A stretch of DNA of 64,000 nt from an uncultured Amylibacter sp. (lineage in GTDB: Bacteria > Pseudomonadota > Alphaproteobacteria > Rhodobacterales > Rhodobacteraceae). Under the pieces are notes generated by a model. The model did not search any database. It was given only the letters and a program-made list of their open reading frames with translations, and was not told the DNA's origin. Both the position numbers and the translations under genes were made by a program. Below are positions 8,907 through 18,594 of the stretch, piece by piece (the first letter of the stretch is position 1; every line of letters begins with the position of its first letter). The stretch lies in contig OY365738.1 of NCBI GenBank assembly GCA_959347345.1, positions 124,001-188,000 on the forward strand, written 5' to 3'.

Positions 8907-11900
8907 ATGAAAACCATCTTAAACCTTATCATACCCACGCTGGGCGTGTTGTTTATCCTATCGGCTTGCGGTGGCGGGGGTGTGACCGTTGGACTGGTTA
9001 ATCAAACTTGCACGAGCAATGCGTTTTCCGATGATTGCGGGTCTTCGGGGCAGGCAACTCGCACCAAAACAATAACCGATTGTCTGAAGGATAGCGGGGA
9101 TTGCGCCGATAATATCCCTGAGGATGCGCAAACTTGCCTAACGGATTTATTCAGCGCCGATTGCGAAGCCGTTGCCGATACCGCTTTTGTCCGCACGGAT
9201 GTGACGATTGCCGAATTGCGAGAGACTTTTTGCAATGCAAACGAGGTAAACAAGGCAACCGATAATTGCCAAACCACCCCCACTGTGATGGAAACTTGCA
9301 CGAGCGACCCGTTTGATTCCGATTGCGGGGTGACCTATAATACGAACCGAGAAACCTCGTGTCGGGCAAACAACACCTCCGCTTGCGGGGCGACTATAAC
9401 GCGGTATTGTGAAACGGACGCGGTGGGTACCCCCGCCAATCTGTTTGATACGCTTTGCGCAACCTATGATACCGCCCGTGAAAACGCTTGCAGGGATACG
9501 CCCACGGGTTTGGATTGCACCTCCACCATAACGCGGTTTTGCGAAACAGAGGCAGTCGGCTCTCCCACCAATATTTTTAATCCGCTTTGCGCAACCTATA
9601 ATACCGAGCGTGAAACCGCGTGTCGGGGTGATAGAACAGGTTTGGATTGCACCTCCACAATAGCGCAGTATTGTGAAACGGACGCGGTCGGCACCCCCAC
9701 CAATTTGTTTAATCCGCTTTGTGTGGATGTGAAATATAACACCCCGCGTGAGGCCGCGTGTCGCACGGGCAACCATGATTCGCTCTGCGGTGGTACGATA
9801 ACACGGTATTGTGAAGTTGACGCGCTCACTAACATGGACAATTTGTTTAATCCGCTTTGCCGTGATAATCAAACCGCGATGGGGGTGCGGAATGCGATTT
9901 GCATGGATACCGATGATGCCTTTACCGCGAATTGTATTGATAGCGGTAATGCGGAGGGGATAACCGCACGGGATAATTTTTGCAAGGATGCCACCAATGA
10001 TTACGCGAATGCTTTTACCGCGAATTGTATTGATAGCGGTAATGCGGAGGGGATGACCGCACGGGATGAATTTTGCGCGGATAAAACCAATAATTACGCG
10101 AATCCTTTTAGCGCGAAGTGTATTGATAGCGGTAATGCTGAGGGGATAGCCCCACGGAATGAATTTTGCGGGGATACTACCAATAATTACGCGAATGCCT
10201 TTAATCCGCGTTGCGTTGATAATAGCGAGGGGATAGCCTCACGCAGGGTTGTCAATGGCGACTGTAGCGATGGGCTCAATGCGTTCGAGTCAAAATGCAC
10301 GACTGCGGTGGCAGCTGACCTTTGTATAAGATACCCATTTGGCAGAATGCAGCCTGGTGACCCTAGGAGTGGCGACCCTTTTAGACGACCCAACATTAAT
10401 TTAGAATGTGACCCTGTTAAGTATGCGATAGAGCAGGAAAAACGCTATGATTTCTGCGTTAATGATACCGATCGGCCATCCAGTAGCCACGAACTTGGCT
10501 GCGTTGAAATATCGGATAAGATTTGCTTTTTGCGCGGACGTCCAGAATCAGTAGAAAATTTTAATCCCTTTGCCCGTATTTGTCAGCTTGGTAATTATGG
10601 CGACAGGCTTTCTATATTTATTGCTTGTAGTACAGGAAATACTTACAATATTCAGGCGGAGGCGTGCAGGCTTAATGATAATGGAGGCGCGACTAATGGG
10701 ACTGCAATTTGTAACAAGAATCCTTTTTATGAAAATACCGATTGTGCTGATTATGATAGTACTGGTAGGGCTGAGAGTCTTCGTGATCTCTCCCGCGTTA
10801 ATCGTTTGCTATTTTGCCGTGGTGGTAATGCGGATCCTGAGGATAATCTGGATATTAGTGACCCCGCCCAAGTTGCCCTTTGCGTTGTTGAAGGGCAAAC
10901 CTCTGCCGATAGCAGGCTATGCCGCACAACTGGCGAACATTCCAATCCGTTTGCCCCCCTTTGTCTGCTTTCAGGTAGCCAATTTACCGCCAATCGGATG
11001 ACCTTTGCTGAATATTGTAAAAATGACGATACCGCCGCTTTGGCTGGGGCGGTTTGTCCGTCAGATATTACAACCTGTGTTGACGACCCTTTCGGGGCGG
11101 CTTGCATTAATAAAGCCGCCTATTCAGATTTCCGCAAACCGAATGTTGATAAATGTGAAAGGCTTGGCACGGACGCTTCCACCGATGGGGATTGCACCGC
11201 AACTATCATGGGGTGTCTTGCAAACCCTTATAGCGTGGATTGCATGAACAACCTCGATTATGACAATGTGCGCACGGTTTTAAACCGCGATTGCGTTATA
11301 AATGGGGAAGGGGAAGATACCAGATGTAGTTTTATCGCCGCGGAGGTTTGTGGAGCAAACCCGTTTGCGGATACGTGCAGTAATAGCACTTACGCCGTCC
11401 AGCAAGAGACTCTTGCCAATCAATGCCTTGGTTCCACATATTCGTCCTTATGCGCGGGGCGGGTGGATGGTTGTAATGTTGATCCGTTTAATCCAGCTTT
11501 GAACGGTTATGATTGCAAGGTTAATCCCGCGTTTGTCAGGGCGCGTCAGTTTTATTGTGTAGAGAATCCCAGCAGTGGCAATCCGCAAACTATATCTCTT
11601 CAGGTTTGTAAAGATTTTGCCAAAGAGGATGGCAATGAATGCGTTCTTAACCCTTATCGTGCGGGGTGTTTGGCCGTGTTTTTTGATAGCGGGAGGCTGA
11701 GCGAGGCGCAACTAAACCGCGTGTCCTATTGTGCGAGTGGGACTGGTAGCCTTGCTATAAGGAGCAATACAGATGAAAACGCGCTTTGCCGTGGTGCGCT
11801 TGATGCCAATTGCACAGGGGATCTTGCATTTTTAACCACAGGTCTAGCGTGTTTTGGCGATAGTGAATATCAAGACGCTCGTAATACGCATCTTGCGAAG

Positions 11901-14900
11901 TGTCAAAAGGCGATGAGCGCACGGGCGGGGGTGGATTGCGACTTTACCGCCGACCAAATTTGCCAATCGGCGGAATCCATCTATACAAACCCGTTTTTAT
12001 CCGTGTGTGATGAGGGTGGGCGCAATTCGCTGATTGCTCGTCAAGGGCTGATTAAACGATGCCAACCTTTGGCTACGAAGACACCGAATTGCGAGGAGAA
12101 CGCTGTCTATGATATTTTAAATGAATGTGATGACAGACCATTTAATCCGAATTGTGATATTTATGCTGGCGACGGGCAGGCCTATGCCTCCGTACGGACA
12201 GATCGGGTAAGGGATTGCGGTGAGGCGATGGTTGAAAGAGGAGCCAGATGTAATGGAACGCAAGCACGGCTTTGCGTGTCGTCAGATACCGCCGAAGCCG
12301 CCCCCCTTTCCCCCGCCTGTGATAATCATCTGGGGATTAAAGCTATCCGCAGTGAATTTTTACAGGCTTGCACGAATAATGTCGGTGTTCGCAATTGCGC
12401 CGCGACCATTACGATGAATGTTAAGATGGAATGCGAGGCTGACCCATGGGATGCCGAAGTTGCAACGGCTGGGAATTCAATGGTGAGCTGTGTGGATTTT
12501 GATTTTTATATCGGGGCGCGGGAAATGCGGAAAACCGATTGTACAACTATGGAAAATGCGGTTGGATGCGAAGGTACACAAGCGATGTTTTGCACCGCAA
12601 CGGGGACTCCGTTTGATACGATTTTATGCGATCCAGAAGGCAATCCAGCCCATGCACGGGCGCAACGCGATTTCTGCCAGATTCGCGCGAATGTTGGCGA
12701 TAATGAATGCGCAGGCGAAAACAAGCCCTTAACCCGCCCAACCACTGCCTCGGTTTTGGCGGAGCGGATTACCGAATTGAATGCCGCCCCCACTGGGCAA
12801 ACCGAGTTTTTAAAAGGCACGGATGACGGGCTGGATACGAACGGGTTTTTGCAAGCGGACGGGGCGGATGCAGAGGTTATCAACATAAATATGGCAACCG
12901 CCAAATATGATAATGTGCTGTTGGGTGGCGATACCGCCGATGGAATCGCGTTCTTTGCGGGACGCGACAAAGATGAATCCACTTTACGGGTGGAATACTA
13001 TGCAGGTATTCTGGCAGGGGCGGATTTGGGTGAGGCGTTAAGGCAAGAATCGACGGGTGCAACAGCGAAATGGCACGGGGCGGTGAATTGGGCTATCGCT
13101 ACTACGAGTGGCAAAGGGTTTGCCTATCACGACCAGACGGCAATCGGTACAACAACCCGCGATTTTGTCTTGGAAATTGATTTAGGGGCGCGGACGTTTA
13201 GCTCGTTCTTTCAGCGCAGTGGCACGACTTTTAATGATGGAGAACAGGGGTTTCATTTATCAGGCGGTTATGATGAAAACACAGGCGTGATTATAGATGG
13301 AAAGGTTTTCTTTGGAGAAAGGCTTGGCGAGGAGATAGCGCTGAGTGGTGCAGGGGCTTCTTACCATTTTAATGGGCCGTTAATCGGTATTATTGGCACA
13401 GAGGGTGCGCTTGGGGTGTTTCACGCGCAAAGAAGCAATAATGGGCAGGGGGATGCTTTGGTTGGCGGGTTTGTCGCCGCACCGCCTCGCGGTGATTACC
13501 TCAGCTGGACTCGCACCACGGATGCGTTAGCCACCGCAAATGCGGGCGATGGTGCGACAAATTATCTTCGCGGTGGCACGGCGGCGTTGGATCTTGGGAC
13601 ATCTGGTATAGAATACTCCCTAACCCTTGCCGATACTTATTCGCTTGAAGGCGTGGATCATCGTATCGTAACGCTGGGCGGGGAGGCGGCGGATGGCGTG
13701 TCCTTTGCGGTGAATGAACTTAATGGCGATAGGCTGTATTCGGGGCTGTTATCTGGCACAAATGTGGGTGCGCCATTGACCGCAAACGCGACTTATCAAG
13801 GGCGGATTGGTATTCTTATTCATAAGGACGGCAAGACGACTTATGATGTCGCGCATGATTTTACCTTGAACGCTAGTTTTGGTGCGGGGAGTTTTACGTC
13901 TGGCGGGGCGACGTTTGACGAGGGGATTTTCCAAATTATGAGCGGGCGGTTTAACCAGTTTGGATTGATAAGCGGGCGTGTAAGTTTGGGGGCTTTCACT
14001 GGCACATTAAGCGGGTTAATTGGTGCAGAGGGTGTCGTTGGCTCTTTTATATCAAACGACCAAACGGTAGGGGCGTTTGCCTACGCGGGCGGGTTTGTTG
14101 CCCGTGCGGATGTTACCTCCACCACGCCAAATTTCAGGAATACGGCAGATTGGGAAACGGGCGCGGTTAGAGCCGATGGCACGACTCCACTGCCCGTTTT
14201 AACGAGCGCGTCGGCGATTGAGGGGGCGAGTCCTGTTGCGAACTTTTACAAACACGGGACGGGCTTTGGGTCGGCCACGAATCTTCAAACCGAAACCCTG
14301 CATCTTGGCAATTATACCGACGCTCTTGGCGATAATTATTCACTTGGTGGGGATGCAACGGATGGCGTGACCTTCACCAGTGCCACGGTTTCCAGCGCAA
14401 CCAAACGCTATGTCGGGCTGTTATCCACCACATCATTGGGCAACCCCGTCAGCCACACCGACCCAAGGGCGACATGGTTCGGGCGGCTTGCTTTGATAAA
14501 CGCCAGCCTAAAGGGCAACAACGTACCTTATAACGCAGATTTTGCGCTAATCGTTAATTTTAGGGATAGAAGCATTTCCTCCCCCGATATTGCGATTCCG
14601 TTTGCCTTGCTTGATGATGGTGTGGCGGATGAATTAAACATAAGCGGGCGTTATGATGGGCATGGGTTGATACGCGGTACGGCGATCTATAAAAACAATG
14701 GTGCCGCGGGGGCTGTAACGACTACGTCTGGGTATTTAAGCGGGCTGATTGGCGAGCGGGGGGCGATTGGTGCGTTTGTCTCTATCACGGGGACGGGGGC
14801 GAATGATGCTTATGCGGGGGGCTTTGTTGCTGTGCCGTTTGACAATCGGGTTGAGCTCGCCAAGGGGAATGTAACACCCTTGCGTTTGAATAATTATGCA

Positions 14901-17900
14901 ACCTTGCCAAATCTGCCAACCCAGCTGACGACCAGTGGGTTTTTAAAGCCAGCTTCAGGGGATGATGAACTGGATGTAACGCCCAGTAGTTTTTTAACAG
15001 ACCATACTATAGATGCTAATAAAATCGGTCGGCGTGGTGGCGTGGGTAGTTCCAACGACGATGGCTATCATTATTTCACGACTAATACGAATGGTAGCAC
15101 TGGCTATGCTTATGGTGGGATTTTATCCACAACCGATTTGGGTGCGCCAGTGCCGAATTCTGGTGTAGCGGCGGTTTGGACTGGGTATTTCAGCCATTAT
15201 AGCGATATAACAGATAGAAATGCAAAGTTTTATGTTGATTTTACCGCAGGGACACTTGGGTTTGCCAATGACGCGGGCGATGGGGTGGCGGATAAAACCT
15301 TTGCCAATAACTCGGGCGGGTCTGATGAGTTCCGGTTGGAAGGGCAGTTTGGCTCGCCCCATACCCTTGCCACAGGGCAGTTGGGCGGAACGGTTACCCG
15401 AATAGGGAGTAGTGCGAACGATAGCTATGATATACTCGGTTTGATTGGGGAAGAGGGCGCGGTTGCCGTCTTTATAGATTTTGCAAAGAATACTGCGGGC
15501 GGTTTCACCGTATCAGATCCCCGCGACCCATCCTATTGCATGATTGATGCTGGCGCGTGCCTTGTTAATTATGCCGATTGGGTGAATAGTTTTGCCACAC
15601 TCCCGCCCGCTATGTTAGACCCAAACACCCGACGCAATCAATTTTTGGCGGGTGAGCGAGACCATGTGAGTCAAGATGGCACGGTAACGTCACCAGTCAA
15701 CGGTTTTCGGCTATCCTCCGACCTCACAGGCAGTCAAGGTGTCAGCTTTGATGGTATTGCGCAGACCTTGGGCAGTAATAATGGCTTAGATTTCTTTGTG
15801 GACACGGTTGACGGTGAAACCTATTATTACGCGGGTATTCATTCACAGTCAGATTTGGGCAACCTGCTTAACACGACATTTGGCGGGCAAGCAAAAGGTC
15901 AATGGCACGGGCGGTTTCGGTCTTATACAAGTAATACAAAAACCACAGATTTCACGCTTGAGATTGATTTTACCACAAGCAGGATAGAGGCTTTTGTGGC
16001 ACGCGGCGCGGAACACTTTCACCTAAACGGCAGTTATGATGCAAACGGGGCAATTACCAATGGCACAGTTAATTACGGACAGTTCAATGCGAACACCCGC
16101 ACACCAACAGCCAATCGCCAACCCAATGGGGTGCTAACGGGGATTATCGGGCAGGCGGGCGCGATTGGCGTGTTTATCAGCGATGCCACGGGCAATACGG
16201 GCTTTACTGGTGGGTTTATTGCCGTGCCAAACGCGGTGCTGGGTGCTGATACGGTTGCGGCGAATTACAACGATTGGATACGTAGTTTCACCACGCGCCC
16301 GTCCATATATCTGGACACGACCCCCCGAGTCAGCCAATTCTTGGCTTCGCATTCGGGGGCAACCGCGTTGGATGAAACGGGGTCTGGTACTGTTAATACT
16401 GACGATAGAGGCAGTTTAAACCTAGCCACCGCAACCTTTAAAGGGACAGCTTTTGGCGAGGATGCCGCCGATGGGATTAGCTGGTTTTGGGATAGCGCGA
16501 ATACGCGTGGCTATGCTGGTATTTTGTCAGGCACGGATTTGGGTGCGCCTTTGGTGCAAAGCGGAGCGGCGCAAGTGAAATGGCACGGGCAGTTCCAAGC
16601 GACTGGGGGTTTAAGACGTGATTTTCTTTTGGAGATTGATTTTGATAATAACCCGAACGGGATAGAGGCTTTTGTTTATCACACGAACGCGAATTATTAT
16701 CACCTAACGGGCAGTTTTGGGGCAAATGGCGTGATAACGGGCGAGGTTAATTACGGCACATTCAGCGATCTTACCGCGCGAACGCCAACGGACAGTCGCG
16801 CCGATAATGGGATTTTAACAGGGCTTATCGGGGCGGACGGCGCGGTTGGTGCGTTTATCAGTGGCACGGGTGATAAGAACGCGATAACAGCTTCCGACCC
16901 TGTTGTTCATTATGCTGGCGGGTTTGTCGCCAACCCAACCGATGCGCTTGATGACAATGTGGTGAATTATGACGATTGGGCGCGTAGTTTTCCTACCCTC
17001 CCGCCTGTGGTATTGGACAATACCGCCACGCCCCTAATGCCTCAATTTTTGGGTACTGTTGATGGGGCAAGGGCGTTGGATGAAACGGGGAATGGGGGTG
17101 TAACGCCTGATCGCAGAGGCACCCTAACCCTGGCCGATTCCTTTACAGATATCACCTTTGCTGGCGATGTCGAAGATGGGATTAGCTTTTTTTGGAATAA
17201 TCCGGCTACATCTGGCCATGCAGGTATTTTGGCTGGTACGAATTTGGGTGCGCCTTTGACGCAAGGCAGTGGAGATCCGCAAGTGAGATGGAACGGGTGG
17301 TTCCATGCAATTATTGGGATTAGGGCAAGTATTCAGACTATAAGACTTGTTTTTAGTTTAGAGATTGATTTTGCTGATAGCAACGCGATAGAGGCTTTTG
17401 TGCAACAAAATGGCGACTACCATTATCATCTAACGGGCAACTTTGATGATAAGGGTGTGATAACGGGCACGGTTGATTTAGGGGATTTCACTACTGGCAC
17501 GCGAGATCAAAAAACCACCCGCGTCTCCAGCAACGGGTTTCTAACAGGGCTTATTGGCGAGGATGGCGCGGTCGGCGTGTTTCTCAGTGGTACGGGTACA
17601 AAGGACGCTATAGTAAAAACCGAACCTTTTATTTATGCGGGCGGGTTTGTCGCACATCCAACTGCCACAAGCACTGCTAATAATGTTAGATTCAGCAATT
17701 GGGTGGCGGCTTTTAGCCCACTCGCCGCCCCAACAAACTCGGGCGGTGGAGGAGATTTTGTGCAAGGCGGGGATACCGCTTTGCCGTTAGGGAATCGATC
17801 TACTAATATAGCAAGTCAAGGCACTTTAAGCTTAACCGACACCCTTAATGGTCTTGCGCCATCGGAGGGTATCAACAATGGCGTGGGGTTCTTTAGGACA

Positions 17901-18410
17901 AGAAATAATTATTACGCGGCTGGTCTTCTGTCTGGCACAGATTTGGGTGCACCCCTGTCTAATATCGCGCAAGCGGGCGAATGGGCGGGGCGAATCACCG
18001 CGTATTCGAACAATAGGGTTGCTACAAACCCTTTTATTGTTAATAAGGTGTTCACCTTAACAGTTACCTATGACGGGTCTGGTGGCAGGATATCGGCATT
18101 TGTGCGGGATAATAGCCCAAATATCGTAAGTAGTAATACCACACACCATTTTAAAATAGACGGCACTTATGATAGCAAAGGTGTCATCAGAGGCGAGGTT
18201 ACTGTTGGGAGGTTCGCGGGCGGTGACGCATCCGCCACCCCAGAAGATGTAATCGCCCCGCCCGCTGGTAGTTTAACAGGGTTGATTGGGGAAAGAGGTG
18301 CGGTTGGTGCATTTCAAGCCTTACAAGATGGCGGTGTCAGCCGCCAATACGGCTTTACTGGCGGGTTTGTCGCGTGTAAGCGTAACGATGCAGACACTGC
18401 ATGCAAATAA
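8907..18410 (+). CDS. Giant repeat surface lipoprotein, paralog 2 (3,167 aa)
   Basis: This is the smallest complete member. The signal peptide has a Lys at residue 2, a hydrophobic core and lipobox LSAC with the lipidated Cys at 21, followed by GGGG. Residue +2 is Gly, not the Asp that retains lipoproteins in the inner membrane, so outer-membrane or surface delivery is likely. Residues about 22-1295 are Cys-rich NPF repeats; about 1299-3150 are eight TbpB-like barrel modules. The tail ACKRNDADTACK nearly copies that of gene 1, and the gene ends TAATAA. Barrel module 6 resembles module 7 of gene 1. Module 7 looks like a hybrid of gene 1 modules 6 and 8. It has its own promoter and Shine-Dalgarno site 26-55 bases upstream. 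Known Slam-dependent TbpB/fHbp-type lipoproteins use similar Gly-rich tethers. The specific ligand is unknown. Confidence 0.95.
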   Translation: MKTILNLIIPTLGVLFILSACGGGGVTVGLVNQTCTSNAFSDDCGSSGQATRTKTITDCLKDSGDCADNIPEDAQTCLTDLFSADCEAVADTAFVRTDVTIAELRETFCNANEVNKATDNCQTTPTVMETCTSDPFDSDCGVTYNTNRETSCRANNTSACGATITRYCETDAVGTPANLFDTLCATYDTARENACRDTPTGLDCTSTITRFCETEAVGSPTNIFNPLCATYNTERETACRGDRTGLDCTSTIAQYCETDAVGTPTNLFNPLCVDVKYNTPREAACRTGNHDSLCGGTITRYCEVDALTNMDNLFNPLCRDNQTAMGVRNAICMDTDDAFTANCIDSGNAEGITARDNFCKDATNDYANAFTANCIDSGNAEGMTARDEFCADKTNNYANPFSAKCIDSGNAEGIAPRNEFCGDTTNNYANAFNPRCVDNSEGIASRRVVNGDCSDGLNAFESKCTTAVAADLCIRYPFGRMQPGDPRSGDPFRRPNINLECDPVKYAIEQEKRYDFCVNDTDRPSSSHELGCVEISDKICFLRGRPESVENFNPFARICQLGNYGDRLSIFIACSTGNTYNIQAEACRLNDNGGATNGTAICNKNPFYENTDCADYDSTGRAESLRDLSRVNRLLFCRGGNADPEDNLDISDPAQVALCVVEGQTSADSRLCRTTGEHSNPFAPLCLLSGSQFTANRMTFAEYCKNDDTAALAGAVCPSDITTCVDDPFGAACINKAAYSDFRKPNVDKCERLGTDASTDGDCTATIMGCLANPYSVDCMNNLDYDNVRTVLNRDCVINGEGEDTRCSFIAAEVCGANPFADTCSNSTYAVQQETLANQCLGSTYSSLCAGRVDGCNVDPFNPALNGYDCKVNPAFVRARQFYCVENPSSGNPQTISLQVCKDFAKEDGNECVLNPYRAGCLAVFFDSGRLSEAQLNRVSYCASGTGSLAIRSNTDENALCRGALDANCTGDLAFLTTGLACFGDSEYQDARNTHLAKCQKAMSARAGVDCDFTADQICQSAESIYTNPFLSVCDEGGRNSLIARQGLIKRCQPLATKTPNCEENAVYDILNECDDRPFNPNCDIYAGDGQAYASVRTDRVRDCGEAMVERGARCNGTQARLCVSSDTAEAAPLSPACDNHLGIKAIRSEFLQACTNNVGVRNCAATITMNVKMECEADPWDAEVATAGNSMVSCVDFDFYIGAREMRKTDCTTMENAVGCEGTQAMFCTATGTPFDTILCDPEGNPAHARAQRDFCQIRANVGDNECAGENKPLTRPTTASVLAERITELNAAPTGQTEFLKGTDDGLDTNGFLQADGADAEVININMATAKYDNVLLGGDTADGIAFFAGRDKDESTLRVEYYAGILAGADLGEALRQESTGATAKWHGAVNWAIATTSGKGFAYHDQTAIGTTTRDFVLEIDLGARTFSSFFQRSGTTFNDGEQGFHLSGGYDENTGVIIDGKVFFGERLGEEIALSGAGASYHFNGPLIGIIGTEGALGVFHAQRSNNGQGDALVGGFVAAPPRGDYLSWTRTTDALATANAGDGATNYLRGGTAALDLGTSGIEYSLTLADTYSLEGVDHRIVTLGGEAADGVSFAVNELNGDRLYSGLLSGTNVGAPLTANATYQGRIGILIHKDGKTTYDVAHDFTLNASFGAGSFTSGGATFDEGIFQIMSGRFNQFGLISGRVSLGAFTGTLSGLIGAEGVVGSFISNDQTVGAFAYAGGFVARADVTSTTPNFRNTADWETGAVRADGTTPLPVLTSASAIEGASPVANFYKHGTGFGSATNLQTETLHLGNYTDALGDNYSLGGDATDGVTFTSATVSSATKRYVGLLSTTSLGNPVSHTDPRATWFGRLALINASLKGNNVPYNADFALIVNFRDRSISSPDIAIPFALLDDGVADELNISGRYDGHGLIRGTAIYKNNGAAGAVTTTSGYLSGLIGERGAIGAFVSITGTGANDAYAGGFVAVPFDNRVELAKGNVTPLRLNNYATLPNLPTQLTTSGFLKPASGDDELDVTPSSFLTDHTIDANKIGRRGGVGSSNDDGYHYFTTNTNGSTGYAYGGILSTTDLGAPVPNSGVAAVWTGYFSHYSDITDRNAKFYVDFTAGTLGFANDAGDGVADKTFANNSGGSDEFRLEGQFGSPHTLATGQLGGTVTRIGSSANDSYDILGLIGEEGAVAVFIDFAKNTAGGFTVSDPRDPSYCMIDAGACLVNYADWVNSFATLPPAMLDPNTRRNQFLAGERDHVSQDGTVTSPVNGFRLSSDLTGSQGVSFDGIAQTLGSNNGLDFFVDTVDGETYYYAGIHSQSDLGNLLNTTFGGQAKGQWHGRFRSYTSNTKTTDFTLEIDFTTSRIEAFVARGAEHFHLNGSYDANGAITNGTVNYGQFNANTRTPTANRQPNGVLTGIIGQAGAIGVFISDATGNTGFTGGFIAVPNAVLGADTVAANYNDWIRSFTTRPSIYLDTTPRVSQFLASHSGATALDETGSGTVNTDDRGSLNLATATFKGTAFGEDAADGISWFWDSANTRGYAGILSGTDLGAPLVQSGAAQVKWHGQFQATGGLRRDFLLEIDFDNNPNGIEAFVYHTNANYYHLTGSFGANGVITGEVNYGTFSDLTARTPTDSRADNGILTGLIGADGAVGAFISGTGDKNAITASDPVVHYAGGFVANPTDALDDNVVNYDDWARSFPTLPPVVLDNTATPLMPQFLGTVDGARALDETGNGGVTPDRRGTLTLADSFTDITFAGDVEDGISFFWNNPATSGHAGILAGTNLGAPLTQGSGDPQVRWNGWFHAIIGIRASIQTIRLVFSLEIDFADSNAIEAFVQQNGDYHYHLTGNFDDKGVITGTVDLGDFTTGTRDQKTTRVSSNGFLTGLIGEDGAVGVFLSGTGTKDAIVKTEPFIYAGGFVAHPTATSTANNVRFSNWVAAFSPLAAPTNSGGGGDFVQGGDTALPLGNRSTNIASQGTLSLTDTLNGLAPSEGINNGVGFFRTRNNYYAAGLLSGTDLGAPLSNIAQAGEWAGRITAYSNNRVATNPFIVNKVFTLTVTYDGSGGRISAFVRDNSPNIVSSNTTHHFKIDGTYDSKGVIRGEVTVGRFAGGDASATPEDVIAPPAGSLTGLIGERGAVGAFQALQDGGVSRQYGFTGGFVACKRNDADTACK
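9393..9840 (+). repeat. Tandem 132/138-bp in-frame repeat (paralog 2)
   Basis: T-I-x-x-[FY]-C units begin at 9393, 9525, 9657 and 9795, giving periods of 132, 132 and 138 bp. It is the same repeat as at 93-420 with one extra 132-bp unit. Each unit encodes about 44 aa with four cysteines. Confidence 0.85.
9921..10230 (+). repeat. Near-perfect 93-bp tandem repeat (31 aa)
   Basis: Units start at 9921, 10014 and 10107, exactly 93 bp apart. A decayed fourth unit begins at 10200. Each encodes F-[TS]-A-[NK]-C-I-D-S-G-N-A-E-G followed by A/P-R-[DN]-x-F-C and an N-Y-A-N run. Gene 1 has only one related unit, at about 483, so this array has expanded here or contracted there. Confidence 0.9.
12803..18410 (+). 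repeat. Eight tandem TbpB-like barrel modules (paralog 2)
   Basis: Module-ending GGFVA-type boxes lie near 13479, 14104, 14831, 15512, 16223, 16931, 17653 and 18374, a period of about 625-730 bp. Modules 1-5 pair one-to-one with modules 1-5 of gene 1 by their linker and loop signatures. For example, module 4 of both carries GVAAVWTGYFSHYS and GQFGSPH. Gene 2 has one module fewer in the second half. Cysteines occur only as two pairs, at the module 4/5 junction and in the tail. Confidence 0.75.
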
Positions 18411-18473
18411 TAACCTGAAATCCTTGTTTTATTAAAATTTTTTCAAAATTTCCCTAAAAAACGCTTTTTCCAC

Positions 18474-18502
18474 TTTACAAATAATGAAAATTTTGTGATT
18501 AT
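18474..18502 (+). promoter_or_regulatory. Putative promoter of paralog 3
   Basis: TTTACA at 18474-18479 (5 of 6 matches), a 17-bp spacer, then GATTAT at 18497-18502 (4 of 6). The predicted leader is about 85 bases. Spacing is ideal but the -10 box is imperfect, so this is tentative. Confidence 0.45.
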
Positions 18503-18552
18503 CATCGCAAGGGCGTGAAATGTCCTGTGAATCGTTAAGGTGGCTATGCCCC

Positions 18553-18572
18553 GCAATAATGGCTCATTATGC
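18553..18572 (+). promoter_or_regulatory. Leader hairpin just upstream of the paralog 3 ribosome-binding site
   Basis: An inverted repeat (ATAATG, 3-base loop, CATTAT, extendable by GC with one bulge) ends 8 bases before the AGGGGAG ribosome-binding site at 18581-18587. A CCCC run at 18549-18552 could pair with the GGGG of that site across the hairpin. No T-run follows, so it is not a terminator. Any role in translation is inference. Confidence 0.35.
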
Positions 18573-18580
18573 TTAAAAAA

Positions 18581-18587
18581 AGGGGAG
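18581..18587 (+). promoter_or_regulatory. Shine-Dalgarno site of paralog 3
   Basis: AGGGGAG lies 7 bases before the ATG at 18595, a strong site at good spacing. It fixes this start and gives a 35-residue lipoprotein signal peptide. Confidence 0.75.
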
Positions 18588-18594
18588 TTTATCA

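Larger units (their letters stand above)
8967..12800 (+). repeat. Cys-rich NPF repeat region of paralog 2
   Basis: About 1,275 residues of cysteine-rich repeats with the same boxes as gene 1: [DN]-P-F-x(3-4)-C, Y-x-x-x-R-x(2-5)-C, and T-I-x-x-[FY]-C. A tract around 11905-12150 is almost identical in DNA to 1410-1660 of gene 1, including an unbroken 52-bp match. The central part (about 10250-11800) is more diverged and has no clear counterpart of equal length in the visible part of gene 1. Confidence 0.8.
18411..18594. other. Intergenic gap between paralogs 2 and 3
   Basis: This is 184 bases, very AT-rich on the left. Short A/T self-complementary runs (about 18436-18470) form no convincing terminator. 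It contains a putative promoter (18474-18502), a small hairpin (18553-18572) and the ribosome-binding site of gene 3. No open frame in it looks real. Confidence 0.65.

Noticed and set aside
9393..10230. CRISPR array suggested by regular repeats
   Set aside because: Repeats are contiguous 93-138 bp coding units in frame, without short repeats separated by unique spacers and without cas genes.
18496..18505. Possible Fur (iron-regulator) box near the paralog 3 promoter, attractive because TbpB-type genes are often iron-regulated
   Set aside because: Only one half-site (ATTATCA) fits; the other half matches 2 of 7 positions.
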